A stretch of 22,301 nucleotides of DNA from a bacterium. GTDB lineage: Bacteria > Verrucomicrobiota > Verrucomicrobiae > Opitutales > Opitutaceae. The notes under the pieces were generated by a model. That model saw only the letters and a list, made by a program, of their open reading frames with translations. It made no database searches and was not told where the DNA came from. The position numbers were made by a program, and so were the translations under genes. The stretch is from assembly GCA_021780625.1 (NCBI GenBank), contig JAJXYI010000424.1:1-22301 (forward strand), given 5' to 3'. Of this stretch, positions 1 to 6,457 are shown piece after piece (the stretch's first letter is position 1; the number at the start of each line of letters is the position of its first letter).

Positions 1-1
1 G

Positions 2-430
2 GGCGGCATCGTGTTTGGCTGGGGAAAGCCGGTGATTCCGAATCCCTCCTATTTCTCGAATCCCAAGCGCGGCGAGGTGATCGCGGCGCTCTCCGGCCCG
101 ATGGCGAACTTCATGGTGGCGCTGGTGGCGTCCGTGATCTTCGGTTTCCTGCACCGGCTCGATCCGACGACCGAGCAGCTTTACGCGAACGTGCTTCTCG
201 TGAACATCATGCTCGCGGTGTTCAACCTGGTGCCGCTGCCGCCGCTGGATGGCGGCGTGCTGTTGAAGCACCTGGTGGGCATGTCGGAGGTCATGTTCTA
301 CCGCATCTCCCAGTGGAGCCTGATTCTGTGGCTGGCGCTGATCTGGTTCAACCCGGTGCAGATGGCCTTCGTGTATGCGATGAACCTGTGCTCGATCCCG
401 TTCGAGCTGGTGTACCGGGTCATTTCCTGA
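2..430 (+). CDS. Site-2-protease-like M50 membrane metallopeptidase, C-terminal part (5' truncated)
   Basis: The reading frame is open from the window edge, so the N-terminus with the HExxH zinc motif lies outside; 142 residues are visible. They contain hydrophobic membrane segments and the motif NLVPLPPLDGG, which matches the NPDG-type third zinc-ligand motif of M50 (S2P, FtsH-unrelated) intramembrane proteases. The preceding PNPSYFSNPKRGEVIAALSG stretch, with GP..N just after it, is also typical of this family. Such proteins cleave membrane-embedded substrates or act as rhomboid-like regulators; the substrate cannot be told here. The stop codon overlaps the start of prmB by one base (TGATG), so the two genes are probably cotranscribed. 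The assignment to the family is confident, but the specific role is unknown. Confidence 0.85.
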   Translation, partial: GGIVFGWGKPVIPNPSYFSNPKRGEVIAALSGPMANFMVALVASVIFGFLHRLDPTTEQLYANVLLVNIMLAVFNLVPLPPLDGGVLLKHLVGMSEVMFYRISQWSLILWLALIWFNPVQMAFVYAMNLCSIPFELVYRVIS

Positions 431-1365
431 TGGCGGCGCCGCGAAACCCCCTGACTGGAGCGGCGCGTTGCCGCACGCCCGGGGCCTGGCTGCGGTATGC
501 GGTGGGCGCCTACGAGCGGGAGGGGCTTTCCCTCGGGCAGATCGCGACCAGTGCGCACGACGAGGCGCTTTACCTGATCCTTCACACGCTCGGGCTTCCG
601 ATGGACAGCGATCCGTCGGTGCTCGAGCTCGAGCTCGGTGAGTCCCAGCGCGCGGCGCTGCGCGAAGTCTTCCGGCGCCGCGTCGTCGACCGCACGCCGG
701 CGGGGTATCTCACGCGCGAGGCCTGGCTGGGGGAGCTTCGTTTTTACGTCGACGAGCGCGTGCTGATCCCGCGCTCGTATTTTCTCGAGATATTGCCAGA
801 GCAGCTCGACGCGTGGGTGCCCGATCCCCGGAAGGTTCGGCATGTGGTGGACGTGTGCACGGGATCCGCCTGCCTGGCGATCCTGCTCGCGCTTAAGTAT
901 CCGAAGGCGCAGGTCGACGCGATCGACGTGTCGGAGGACGCTCTCGATGTGGCGCGCATCAATGTGAAGGCGCATCGGCTCGGCCGGAGGATCACGCTGC
1001 ATCGCAGCGACGTCTTCGAGATGGTGCCGCCGGTCGCGTACGACGTGATCCTGAGCAACCCGCCATACGAGCCGAGCGCGCATGTGGACGGACTTCCCGC
1101 GGAGTTTCGCCGGGAGCCGCGACTCGCGCTGGACGGAGGGCGGGACGGCCTGGACATCATCCGCCGGCTGCTGGAGCAGGCGAGGAGCCGGCTCGCGCCG
1201 AAAGGGATCGTCGTGATCGAAGTGGGCGGCCTGCGTCAGGCGATGGACCGGGAATTTGCGGCGCTTGCGCCGCGGTGGCTGGCGACAGAGGACGGGTCGG
1301 ACTGCATCTGCCTGATCGAGGCCGGGGCCCTGCGTGCCTGGCGGCCGCGCCGGGGCCGGCGCTGA
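430..1365 (+). CDS. prmB: Ribosomal protein L3 N5-glutamine methyltransferase
   Basis: This 311-residue protein fits the PrmB/HemK family (E. coli PrmB is about 310 residues). PrmB methylates a glutamine of ribosomal protein L3 using S-adenosylmethionine. The N-terminal helical domain is followed by a segment ending FYVDERVLIPRSYFLEIL, close to the PrmB signature with VPRS. Next come a Rossmann SAM-binding motif (VVDVCTGSACLAI, around residues 139-151) and the diagnostic catalytic NPPY motif at about 211-214. The start ATG at 430 is chosen because it overlaps the upstream stop codon (TGATG) and gives the usual family length; a longer frame is open upstream but lies inside the M50 gene. Translational coupling to that gene is likely. 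PrmC is the alternative paralogue, but the PRS motif and the FYVDERVL context favour PrmB. Confidence 0.88.
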   Translation: MAAPRNPLTGAARCRTPGAWLRYAVGAYEREGLSLGQIATSAHDEALYLILHTLGLPMDSDPSVLELELGESQRAALREVFRRRVVDRTPAGYLTREAWLGELRFYVDERVLIPRSYFLEILPEQLDAWVPDPRKVRHVVDVCTGSACLAILLALKYPKAQVDAIDVSEDALDVARINVKAHRLGRRITLHRSDVFEMVPPVAYDVILSNPPYEPSAHVDGLPAEFRREPRLALDGGRDGLDIIRRLLEQARSRLAPKGIVVIEVGGLRQAMDREFAALAPRWLATEDGSDCICLIEAGALRAWRPRRGRR

Positions 1366-1377
1366 GCGGCCGGCGGC

Positions 1378-2319
1378 TCAATGCCAGGCCCAGGAGAGGC
1401 CGAAATGCAGCCAGAGCGGGATCAGCACGATGCCGACGAGGGTCGTCGCGATGATGTTGCGGGCGGCCACCAGGGGCTGGCCTCCGTAGTGGCGCGCGAG
1501 CACGAGTGGAAACATGCCGGCGGGCATGGCTGCCTGGACGATCAGCACGCGGCGCAGCTCCCCGGTCACGGGTAACCACTTTGCGCATACAAGGAAACCG
1601 ATCGGGATGAGGCCGTACCGCAGGAGCGGTCCGCCGAAGGACACCCGCGGCTCGAAAAGGTCGGCGGGCCTGCGCACGTAGGGCTCCAGCGCGGCGCCTG
1701 CGGACATGAGACCCAGCGGGATGGCGCAGGCGGCCAGGAGGCTGATCACGTTGAGCAGCACGGCGGGGAGGGTGACGCCGAGCATGTTGAGCGCGACGCC
1801 GGCGACGAGCGAGCAGACCACCGGGTTGGCGAGCCGCCTCCAGCCCTCCTTGAGTGAGAGGCCCGACAGGGTGAGGATGCCGACGGTCCACAGGGCGAGC
1901 TCGATCCCGGTGTTGAACACGAGCAGGACGCCGAGCGTCTGGCGGCCCCACAGGGCATCGATCAGCGCGATCGGTATGTAGCCGTAGTTGTAAACCCCGA
2001 CCGAGAACGAGAAAGTCCGCAGGCCGGTACCGACAGTCATTCCCAGGGCGCGACCGGCGAGGTAGCCGACGAGCAGGCCAAGCACGATGCTGGTGAAGCC
2101 GAGCGCGGGGGCGGAGAGCAGCAGCGAGGGGTTTCGCAGCGCCGGGTTGTCGAGCACGGAGCGGAAGACCAGGCAGGGGTAGAACAGGTTGATGACCAGC
2201 TTCAGGTAGCTGGGCTCGGCCTCCGTGCTCATCCATCCCAGGCGTCTTGCTCCGAGCCCGATGGCGAAGAGCGAGAAGATGGGAAGGATGATGGCGAGCA
2301 GGTCGAGGTAGGACGTCAT
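1378..2319 (-). CDS. AEC-family (auxin efflux carrier-like) transporter
   Basis: This 313-residue, highly hydrophobic protein has about ten predicted membrane segments in two halves separated by a short polar loop, as in the AEC family (PF03547). The N-terminus (LLAIILPIFSLFAIGLGARR) and the segment INLFYPCLVFRSVLDNP are typical of the family. Bacterial AEC proteins export or exchange organic anions such as malate or malonate; the substrate here is not evident. It is convergent with prmB, 12 bases apart. The ATG at 2319 is preceded by a G-rich stretch (GGTCGGGG) that may serve as a ribosome binding site. No neighbouring metabolic gene points to a substrate. Confidence 0.85.
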   Translation of the reverse strand: MTSYLDLLAIILPIFSLFAIGLGARRLGWMSTEAEPSYLKLVINLFYPCLVFRSVLDNPALRNPSLLLSAPALGFTSIVLGLLVGYLAGRALGMTVGTGLRTFSFSVGVYNYGYIPIALIDALWGRQTLGVLLVFNTGIELALWTVGILTLSGLSLKEGWRRLANPVVCSLVAGVALNMLGVTLPAVLLNVISLLAACAIPLGLMSAGAALEPYVRRPADLFEPRVSFGGPLLRYGLIPIGFLVCAKWLPVTGELRRVLIVQAAMPAGMFPLVLARHYGGQPLVAARNIIATTLVGIVLIPLWLHFGLSWAWH

Positions 2320-2353
2320 CCCCGACCACTCAGCCGGCGAGCCGGCGGCACGG

Positions 2354-2397
2354 CAAAAGAAAACCGCGCCGTCCCCATCCCCATGGGGCGGCGCGGT
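2354..2397 (-). terminator. Rho-independent terminator of the Spy-like gene
   Basis: On the minus strand a GC-rich hairpin (arms ACCGCGCCGCCCC and GGGGACGGCGCGGT with one bulged base, short loop around 2377-2384) is followed by TTTTCTTTT. It begins about 30 bases after the stop of the leftward gene ending at 2430. It separates that gene from the AEC transporter gene. The opposite strand has an A-rich tail on the wrong side, so it is unidirectional. Confidence 0.8.
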
Positions 2398-2429
2398 CGC
2401 ACACTAAGAACCACGGACAAAGTTTTGGA

Positions 2430-2816
2430 TCAGTCGCGGCGGTGGCCGCGGTGCTCCTTCATCATCTCCTTGAGCTTGGCGGCCTGGTCGGGCGTCAGGA
2501 TGGACTTGATCTTCTCCTGGGAGGATTTCCAGAGATCCTTCATGGCGCTGCGGCGCTGGTCGCGGTCGAGGGACGCGTTGGACCAGATGGCTTTGGCGGA
2601 TGCCTGCTGGTCCTGGAAAACGGCGAGAAGCTGTTGCTGCTGGGTATCGGAGAGCCCGAGCATCTTGGTCATGTGGGCCACGCGATCGGCGGGGCTGGGC
2701 ATGCCGTGGTGCATGCGCGGTCCGGGCGGCGGTGCGTCTTCGGCACGGAGGGTTAGGGCGGGAAGGCCGGCGGCGAGCGCGGCGGCGAAAAGGAGAGCGG
2801 TGCGCAGGGGTTTCAT
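2430..2816 (-). CDS. Spy/CpxP-like periplasmic LTxxQ protein
   Basis: This 128-residue protein starts with a Sec signal peptide (MKPLRTALLFAAALAAGLPA, likely cleavage after LRA near residue 25). A mature, charged, helical region rich in Gln, Lys and Met follows. It has two repeats resembling the LTxxQ motif of the Spy/CpxP fold: LSDTQ at 55-59 and LTPDQ at 107-111. Such proteins are small periplasmic chaperones or sensors of envelope and metal stress. The HH..M and terminal HRGHRR residues could bind metal, but that is speculative. The ATG at 2816 is chosen because it starts a perfect signal peptide; no Shine-Dalgarno sequence precedes it. The gene is divergent from the zincin gene and is followed by a strong terminator. 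Confidence 0.75.
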   Translation of the reverse strand: MKPLRTALLFAAALAAGLPALTLRAEDAPPPGPRMHHGMPSPADRVAHMTKMLGLSDTQQQQLLAVFQDQQASAKAIWSNASLDRDQRRSAMKDLWKSSQEKIKSILTPDQAAKLKEMMKEHRGHRRD

Positions 2817-2939
2817 GAGGATTTGAAGCGGAGGTTGGACTTGGCCTAACGCAGGCAGAAGACGGCGGAGGCGGATGGCGGTTACGGAGCCCAAGAAAAC
2901 TTTTCTTTTGGAGTGCAGGGGGCATGGTGGTGGACGGGT

Positions 2940-3311
2940 ATGCCGGATCCGAAACTGACTGCGATGGCCGCGGAGGTGGTGAACGCCACGCTCCGAAGCC
3001 TTCCTGATGCGCTGCGCAAGCCCGCGAAGGAGGTGCACGTGGTGTTCGAGGACCATGCGGATGCGGAGCTCGTGGCGCAGGGCTTCGAGCCGGACATCCT
3101 CGGCCTGTTCGTTGGCGATCCGGTCGGGACCGGGGCGGGAAGCCTCCAGCCCATGCCGCCGCAGATCGTGTTGTATGTCGGCAGCCTCTGGGACTACGCC
3201 GACCGCGATCGCGACGTGTTTCGCGAGGAGGTAAGGCTGACGTACCTACACGAACTCGGTCATTTTTTCGGATGGGACGAGGACGAGGTTGCGGAGCGCG
3301 GACTGGAATGA
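2940..3311 (+). CDS. Small zincin-like metallopeptidase (PF06262-like)
   Basis: The frame encodes 123 residues from ATG 2940; a GTG at 2913 would add nine. The C-terminus carries TYLHELGHFFGWDEDEVAERG. It contains the HExxH zinc motif (H104, E105, H108) followed by Gly and acidic residues that could give the third ligand. This arrangement, close to the end of a roughly 120-residue cytosolic protein, matches the zincin-like metallopeptidase family PF06262, whose substrates are unknown. An N-terminal ferredoxin-like alpha/beta part with DILGLFVGDPVG is also consistent. No signal peptide is visible. The gene lies between the divergent Spy-like gene and the downstream SYLF gene, 70 bases away, so it may share a transcript with the latter. 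Family call is fairly secure; physiological role is unknown. Confidence 0.75.
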   Translation: MPDPKLTAMAAEVVNATLRSLPDALRKPAKEVHVVFEDHADAELVAQGFEPDILGLFVGDPVGTGAGSLQPMPPQIVLYVGSLWDYADRDRDVFREEVRLTYLHELGHFFGWDEDEVAERGLE

Positions 3312-3381
3312 ACCAAAGCCACTCCGCGCTTTCCAAGAGCCGGCGTGCCTGTTATGGCTCCCGTTCAATCCTCATCCCTAC

Positions 3382-4068
3382 ATGAAGAAGTCGGTTCTCC
3401 TTTTTCTCTGCCTGATCGTTGGTTTCGCGTCTGTTGCGCGTGCCGACCGTGCCACCGAGCGGAGAAAGCTGATCTCCCGTGTGGAGACCTGTGAGGCGAT
3501 TCTCCAGGAGTTCATGGGACGTCCGGAAACGGCCATTCCCCCGGCGGTCTGGGCGCGGGCCCGGGCGGTCGTGATCGTCAACCAACTCAAGGCCGGTTTC
3601 CTGTTCGGCGTGCAGGACGGATGGGGTGTGATGATGGTCAAGCGCGCGGATGGCACCTGGAGCATTCCGGTTCTGGTTTCTGCCGCGGAGGCGAGCCTCG
3701 GCCTGCAGGTCGGCGTGAACACGGTGGAGAAGATCTACATCATCACGGACGACGCGACGCCGAAGCTGATGTTCAAGAGCCGCTTCGAGGTGGGCGTGGA
3801 TGCGCGCGCCGTTGCGGGGCCGCATGTGGCCGAGAAGCAGAAGGACTCGAAGGCCTACCTTAACACGCCGGTGCTGGTTTACACCAAGAAGCTCGGCTTG
3901 TACGCGGGGGCGACGGTGAAAACCGGATACATTTCGCGTGACGACTCGGACAACCAGCTTTTGTACAACACCCAGTATGAGATGCCCGAGCTGCTTTACA
4001 GCAACTGGGTGCAGCCGATCCCGCAGGTGTTGCCGCTGATGCGCATGGTGCAGGCTTACGCGCCCTGA
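3382..4068 (+). CDS. Secreted SYLF-domain (Ysc84-like) lipid-binding protein
   Basis: This 228-residue protein begins with a clear signal peptide (MKKSVLLFLCLIVGFASVARA, cleavage before DRATERR). The mature part is a SYLF domain (PF04366, DUF500). It shows the early ARAVVIVNQLKAGFLFGVQDG block, a VLVSAAEASLGLQVGVNTVEK block and a late LGLYAGATVKTGYISRDD block, all typical of the family. Eukaryotic members bind phosphoinositides and actin; bacterial ones are exported proteins of unclear function thought to bind lipids. The ATG at 3382 is chosen because it begins the signal peptide; the frame extends upstream to 3289 but that part overlaps the zincin gene. No obvious Shine-Dalgarno sequence is seen. 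A strong terminator follows. Confidence 0.85.
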   Translation: MKKSVLLFLCLIVGFASVARADRATERRKLISRVETCEAILQEFMGRPETAIPPAVWARARAVVIVNQLKAGFLFGVQDGWGVMMVKRADGTWSIPVLVSAAEASLGLQVGVNTVEKIYIITDDATPKLMFKSRFEVGVDARAVAGPHVAEKQKDSKAYLNTPVLVYTKKLGLYAGATVKTGYISRDDSDNQLLYNTQYEMPELLYSNWVQPIPQVLPLMRMVQAYAP

Positions 4069-4096
4069 GCGGGCGGATGCCGAAAATTTCCATCCT

Positions 4097-4124
4097 GCCG
4101 CCGGTCAAAAGCCGGCGGCTTTTT
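4097..4124 (+). terminator. Rho-independent terminator after the SYLF gene
   Basis: GCCGCCGG (4097-4104) pairs perfectly with CCGGCGGC (4112-4119) across a 7-base loop, followed by five T residues at 4120-4124. It lies about 30 bases after the stop of the SYLF gene. The last T is also part of the stop codon region of the leftward CinA-like gene. The minus strand lacks a T-tract in the right place, so termination is rightward only. Confidence 0.85.
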
Positions 4125-4612
4125 CACGCCCGGACGCGGCGCAGGAAACGGATGAGGGCGTTAACGGTGGCGACGCTTATCGCCTCCTGGGCGGCGGTGC
4201 GGTGGGCGCCGGGGCATTCGATCATGCCGCTGGTGACCTCGGCCCGTGTTTCGTCGATGCGGCGGGCGATGGCCCACCAGGCGAAGGGAGTGATCACGCG
4301 GTGTTCGGGGGAGGGTTCCGCGTAGCCGGTGGTGGCGAGTCCAACGCGGGCGTCGAACAGGGAGCAGGCGCCGAGGGCCATCTGCTCGGCGATGGACTGG
4401 GAGACGCCGTTGGCCTGGCGGGCCTCGTCGGGGTCGACGCCGAGGTGGCGCGCCTTGGCCTCGAGCGCATAGGCGACGATGCCGCCCAGGAAGAACGTGG
4501 ATGCCCCGCGCACCGCACCGATGCGCGCCTGGACGCGGCCGCAGGTGACGCTCTCGGCGACGGCGAGGGTGAGGGGCGGATCGCCGAGCATCAGGTCCTT
4601 CAATTCGAGCAT
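4124..4612 (-). CDS. Stand-alone CinA C-terminal domain / PncC-like nicotinamide-nucleotide amidohydrolase
   Basis: This 162-residue protein is the size of E. coli PncC, which deamidates nicotinamide mononucleotide in NAD recycling. The motif AVAESVTCG near residue 20 keeps the catalytic serine of the AES(C/x)TGG signature. FFLGGIVAYALEAKARHLGV retains the conserved Tyr and Lys. The later glycine-rich IAGPxGG...GTV block is replaced by TTGYAEPSPEHRVITPFAWWAIA, so this is a divergent subfamily and activity on NMN is not assured. The ATG at 4612 has no Shine-Dalgarno sequence, but TAGGAT lies five bases upstream, suggesting a leaderless transcript. It is divergent from the methyltransferase gene starting at 4698. 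Confidence 0.75.
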   Translation of the reverse strand: MLELKDLMLGDPPLTLAVAESVTCGRVQARIGAVRGASTFFLGGIVAYALEAKARHLGVDPDEARQANGVSQSIAEQMALGACSLFDARVGLATTGYAEPSPEHRVITPFAWWAIARRIDETRAEVTSGMIECPGAHRTAAQEAISVATVNALIRFLRRVRA

Positions 4613-4617
4613 GGGCG

Positions 4618-4648
4618 ATCCTAGGGGCTGAGCAGGGGGGCGAGGCAA
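4618..4648 (-). promoter_or_regulatory. Possible promoter of the CinA-like gene
   Basis: On the minus strand, TTGCCT (4643-4648) and TAGGAT (4618-4623) resemble -35 and -10 boxes with a somewhat long 19-base spacer. The -10-like box ends five bases before the ATG, so transcription would start at or next to the start codon. Confidence 0.35.
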
Positions 4649-4685
4649 CGTCCTTTTCCGGGCTTTCCGGCCGCGGTGCCGGTCG

Positions 4686-4691
4686 TAGCAT
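4686..4691 (+). promoter_or_regulatory. Possible -10 box directly upstream of the methyltransferase gene
   Basis: TAGCAT sits exactly six bases before the ATG at 4698. Predicted initiation would fall on the start codon. No convincing -35 box was found, so this rests on the hexamer and its recurrence at the same distance in other genes of the window. Confidence 0.3.
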
Positions 4692-4697
4692 CGGTCC

Positions 4698-5303
4698 ATG
4701 GAATCCGACTTCTGGAACACGCGGTATGGAGTGGAGCATTACGTCTATGGCACGGAGCCCAACACGTTCGTGGCCGTGTCGGCGGACCTGATTCCGGCGG
4801 GCCCGGTGCTGTGTCTCGCGGAAGGCGAGGGGCGAAACGCGGCGTTTCTCGCGTCGCGGGGCCACGCGGTGACGGCCGTCGATCGTTCGACGGTGGGCCT
4901 CGAGAAGGCGCGGCGGCTGGCGGCCTCGAAGGGCGTCACAATCCAGACCCTCGCGGCCGATCTGGCGGAGTACGACCTGGGGCGGGATCAGTGGGCGGGT
5001 GTGGTTGCGACCTTTGCGCACCTGCCTTCGCGCCTGCGGCGCCTCGTGCATGGACGCGTGGTCGGGGCGCTCGCGCCGGGGGGCGTGGTGATCCTGGAGG
5101 CCTACACGCCGGCGCAGCTCGCGCATGGCACGGGAGGTCCGAAGGATCTCGAGCTGCTGATGAGCCTGGAGGCGCTTCGGGAGGACTTTGCAGGGCTCGA
5201 ACTGGTGGTGGCGCGTGAGCTGGAGCGCGAAGTCGTCGAAGGTGAGGGGCACACGGGGCTGGCTGCGGTGGTGCAGGTCATCGGACGCAAACGGCGGGCC
5301 TGA
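4698..5303 (+). CDS. Class I SAM-dependent methyltransferase
   Basis: This 201-residue cytosolic protein starts MESDFWNTRYGVEHYVYGTEPN, an opening common in small TehB/UbiE-like methyltransferases. The SAM-binding motif I is VLCLAEGEGRNAAFLA (about residues 37-52). Motif II acidic residue is in VTAVDRS, and motif post-I/III is seen in ALAPGGVVILEAY. The substrate cannot be inferred; tellurite/thiopurine-type or small-molecule methylation are possible. The gene is divergent from the CinA-like gene and convergent with the amidohydrolase, whose coding end overlaps it by 26 bases. No Shine-Dalgarno sequence is present ahead of the ATG. Confidence 0.82.
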   Translation: MESDFWNTRYGVEHYVYGTEPNTFVAVSADLIPAGPVLCLAEGEGRNAAFLASRGHAVTAVDRSTVGLEKARRLAASKGVTIQTLAADLAEYDLGRDQWAGVVATFAHLPSRLRRLVHGRVVGALAPGGVVILEAYTPAQLAHGTGGPKDLELLMSLEALREDFAGLELVVARELEREVVEGEGHTGLAAVVQVIGRKRRA

Positions 5304-6324
5304 GCCGCAGAGTCTGCGTGAGGCGCAACACCTGCGCGGCGCGTTCGAACAGGGCGCGATCGGCTCCCAGCGCCTGCTTCAGCGCGACATCGCGGTCCCA
5401 TGGATTCGGGATTCTCGCAATGGCCTGCGCCGCCCGGAATCCGAGCCTGTGCGCAACGGGCCAGGGAGAGACAAGCGGGCGCATGGCGACGAGCGGGTAG
5501 TCGGTGCCGAACAGCAGACGCCCCTCGAGCTCCCGCGACGCCAACACGGACGGCAGGCGGCCGATGCGATTGACCAGGGTCAGCGCCGAGATGTCGGCGT
5601 AGAGCGTGGGAAATTCGCGGGCGAGCCGTGCGAGCCGCGACAGGCCGGGTTCGCCGGCGTAGCGACCGCTCGAAGCCGCGTGGGCGGCGATCACCGTGAC
5701 GCCTTCCCGCAGGGCTGGCCTGAGTCGTTCCGGATCGGAGAATTCGTCGCGGGCGCGGGTGAAGGAGTGTTCGGTGCCGGTGTGTGTGAGGAGCGGAAGT
5801 CCGAGTTCGGCGAGCCGGCGCAGGAAGGGGAGGATGCGGCGGTCGGCGGGATCGAATTCCTGGATGGCGGGCAGCCATTTCACGAGCACGGCGCCGCGCG
5901 AGTGGGCGCGGGCGAGGCGCTCGAGGGCGTCGGCCCGGAGCGGGTTGATGCTGGCGCCGAACAGTAGCTGCGGGTGGCGTGCAGCGCCGTCAGCCACGAA
6001 GTCGTCGGGCACCAGGACCTCGGTCCGGTCGAAATCCGTGCGGCCGCGGGAATCGACCACGCCGTCGAGGGCGAGCAGGACGGCCTGGTTGACGGAGCCG
6101 CTGGCGGCGACGCCTTCGGCGATGCGATCGAGCACGAGGCGATCGCCGTAGTCGGCGAGGTCGCGGCGGGAGACCCCGAATGCGCGCAGGTAGAAGCCGA
6201 AGCGGAGGTTTCGGGCGAGGCGAGGGTGGACGCGGCATCCGCTTGCGCCCGCGCCGATTCCGGCCGCGTGGCAGTGCATGTCGATGACCGGGTTCGGGGA
6301 GGGAGGGAGATCGGGAGAGTTCAT
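5278..6324 (-). CDS. Metal-dependent amidohydrolase (amidohydrolase_2-like)
   Basis: This 348-residue TIM-barrel protein has the strand-1 metal motif DMHCH near residue 15. A conserved Lys lies in VLVKWLP, then His in LLTHTGTEH, His in VIAAHAA and Asp in LLFGTDYPL. Together these match the COG2159 / PF04909 amidohydrolase superfamily, which includes decarboxylases and hydrolases of ring or lactone compounds. The exact substrate is not evident. The ATG at 6324 is chosen because the homologous region starts just after it; the frame is open further upstream. The 3' end overlaps the convergent methyltransferase gene by 26 bases, leaving no room for a terminator between them. It is divergent from the TPR membrane protein gene, with 133 bases between the starts. 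Confidence 0.8.
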   Translation of the reverse strand: MNSPDLPPSPNPVIDMHCHAAGIGAGASGCRVHPRLARNLRFGFYLRAFGVSRRDLADYGDRLVLDRIAEGVAASGSVNQAVLLALDGVVDSRGRTDFDRTEVLVPDDFVADGAARHPQLLFGASINPLRADALERLARAHSRGAVLVKWLPAIQEFDPADRRILPFLRRLAELGLPLLTHTGTEHSFTRARDEFSDPERLRPALREGVTVIAAHAASSGRYAGEPGLSRLARLAREFPTLYADISALTLVNRIGRLPSVLASRELEGRLLFGTDYPLVAMRPLVSPWPVAHRLGFRAAQAIARIPNPWDRDVALKQALGADRALFERAAQVLRLTQTLRLRPAVCVR

Positions 6325-6445
6325 GGTGAGCACGCCAATGAGCCTACCCGGGCGGTGGCGCGGACCGTTAATCGATAATCGCGATGGGAGGCATCGGCGG
6401 CCGCGATGGTCCGAAAAATAGGCCTGCCTTCGTGCGCGGCCTTGC

Positions 6446-6451
6446 TTGCAT
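6446..6451 (+). promoter_or_regulatory. Possible -10 box upstream of the TMTC-like gene
   Basis: TTGCAT ends six bases before the ATG at 6458. It has the same placement as the TAGCAT and TAGGAT hexamers elsewhere in the window. No clear -35 box is visible, so support is weak. Confidence 0.25.
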
Positions 6452-6457
6452 CGCGGC

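Noticed and set aside
1352..1376. GCCGGC inverted repeat between prmB and the AEC gene as a bidirectional terminator
   Set aside because: GCCGGC repeats are frequent in this GC-rich sequence, and no T-tract follows on either strand.
2889..2911. CCAAGAAAA / TTTTCTTTTGG imperfect inverted repeat between the Spy-like and zincin genes
   Set aside because: The arms do not pair without bulges and the loop would be too small. It is better seen as an AT-rich divergent promoter region without identifiable boxes.
6367..6384. ATCGAT/ATCGCGAT palindromic stretch upstream of the TMTC-like gene as an operator
   Set aside because: The arms are short and it resembles no known operator. Chance palindromes of this size are common.
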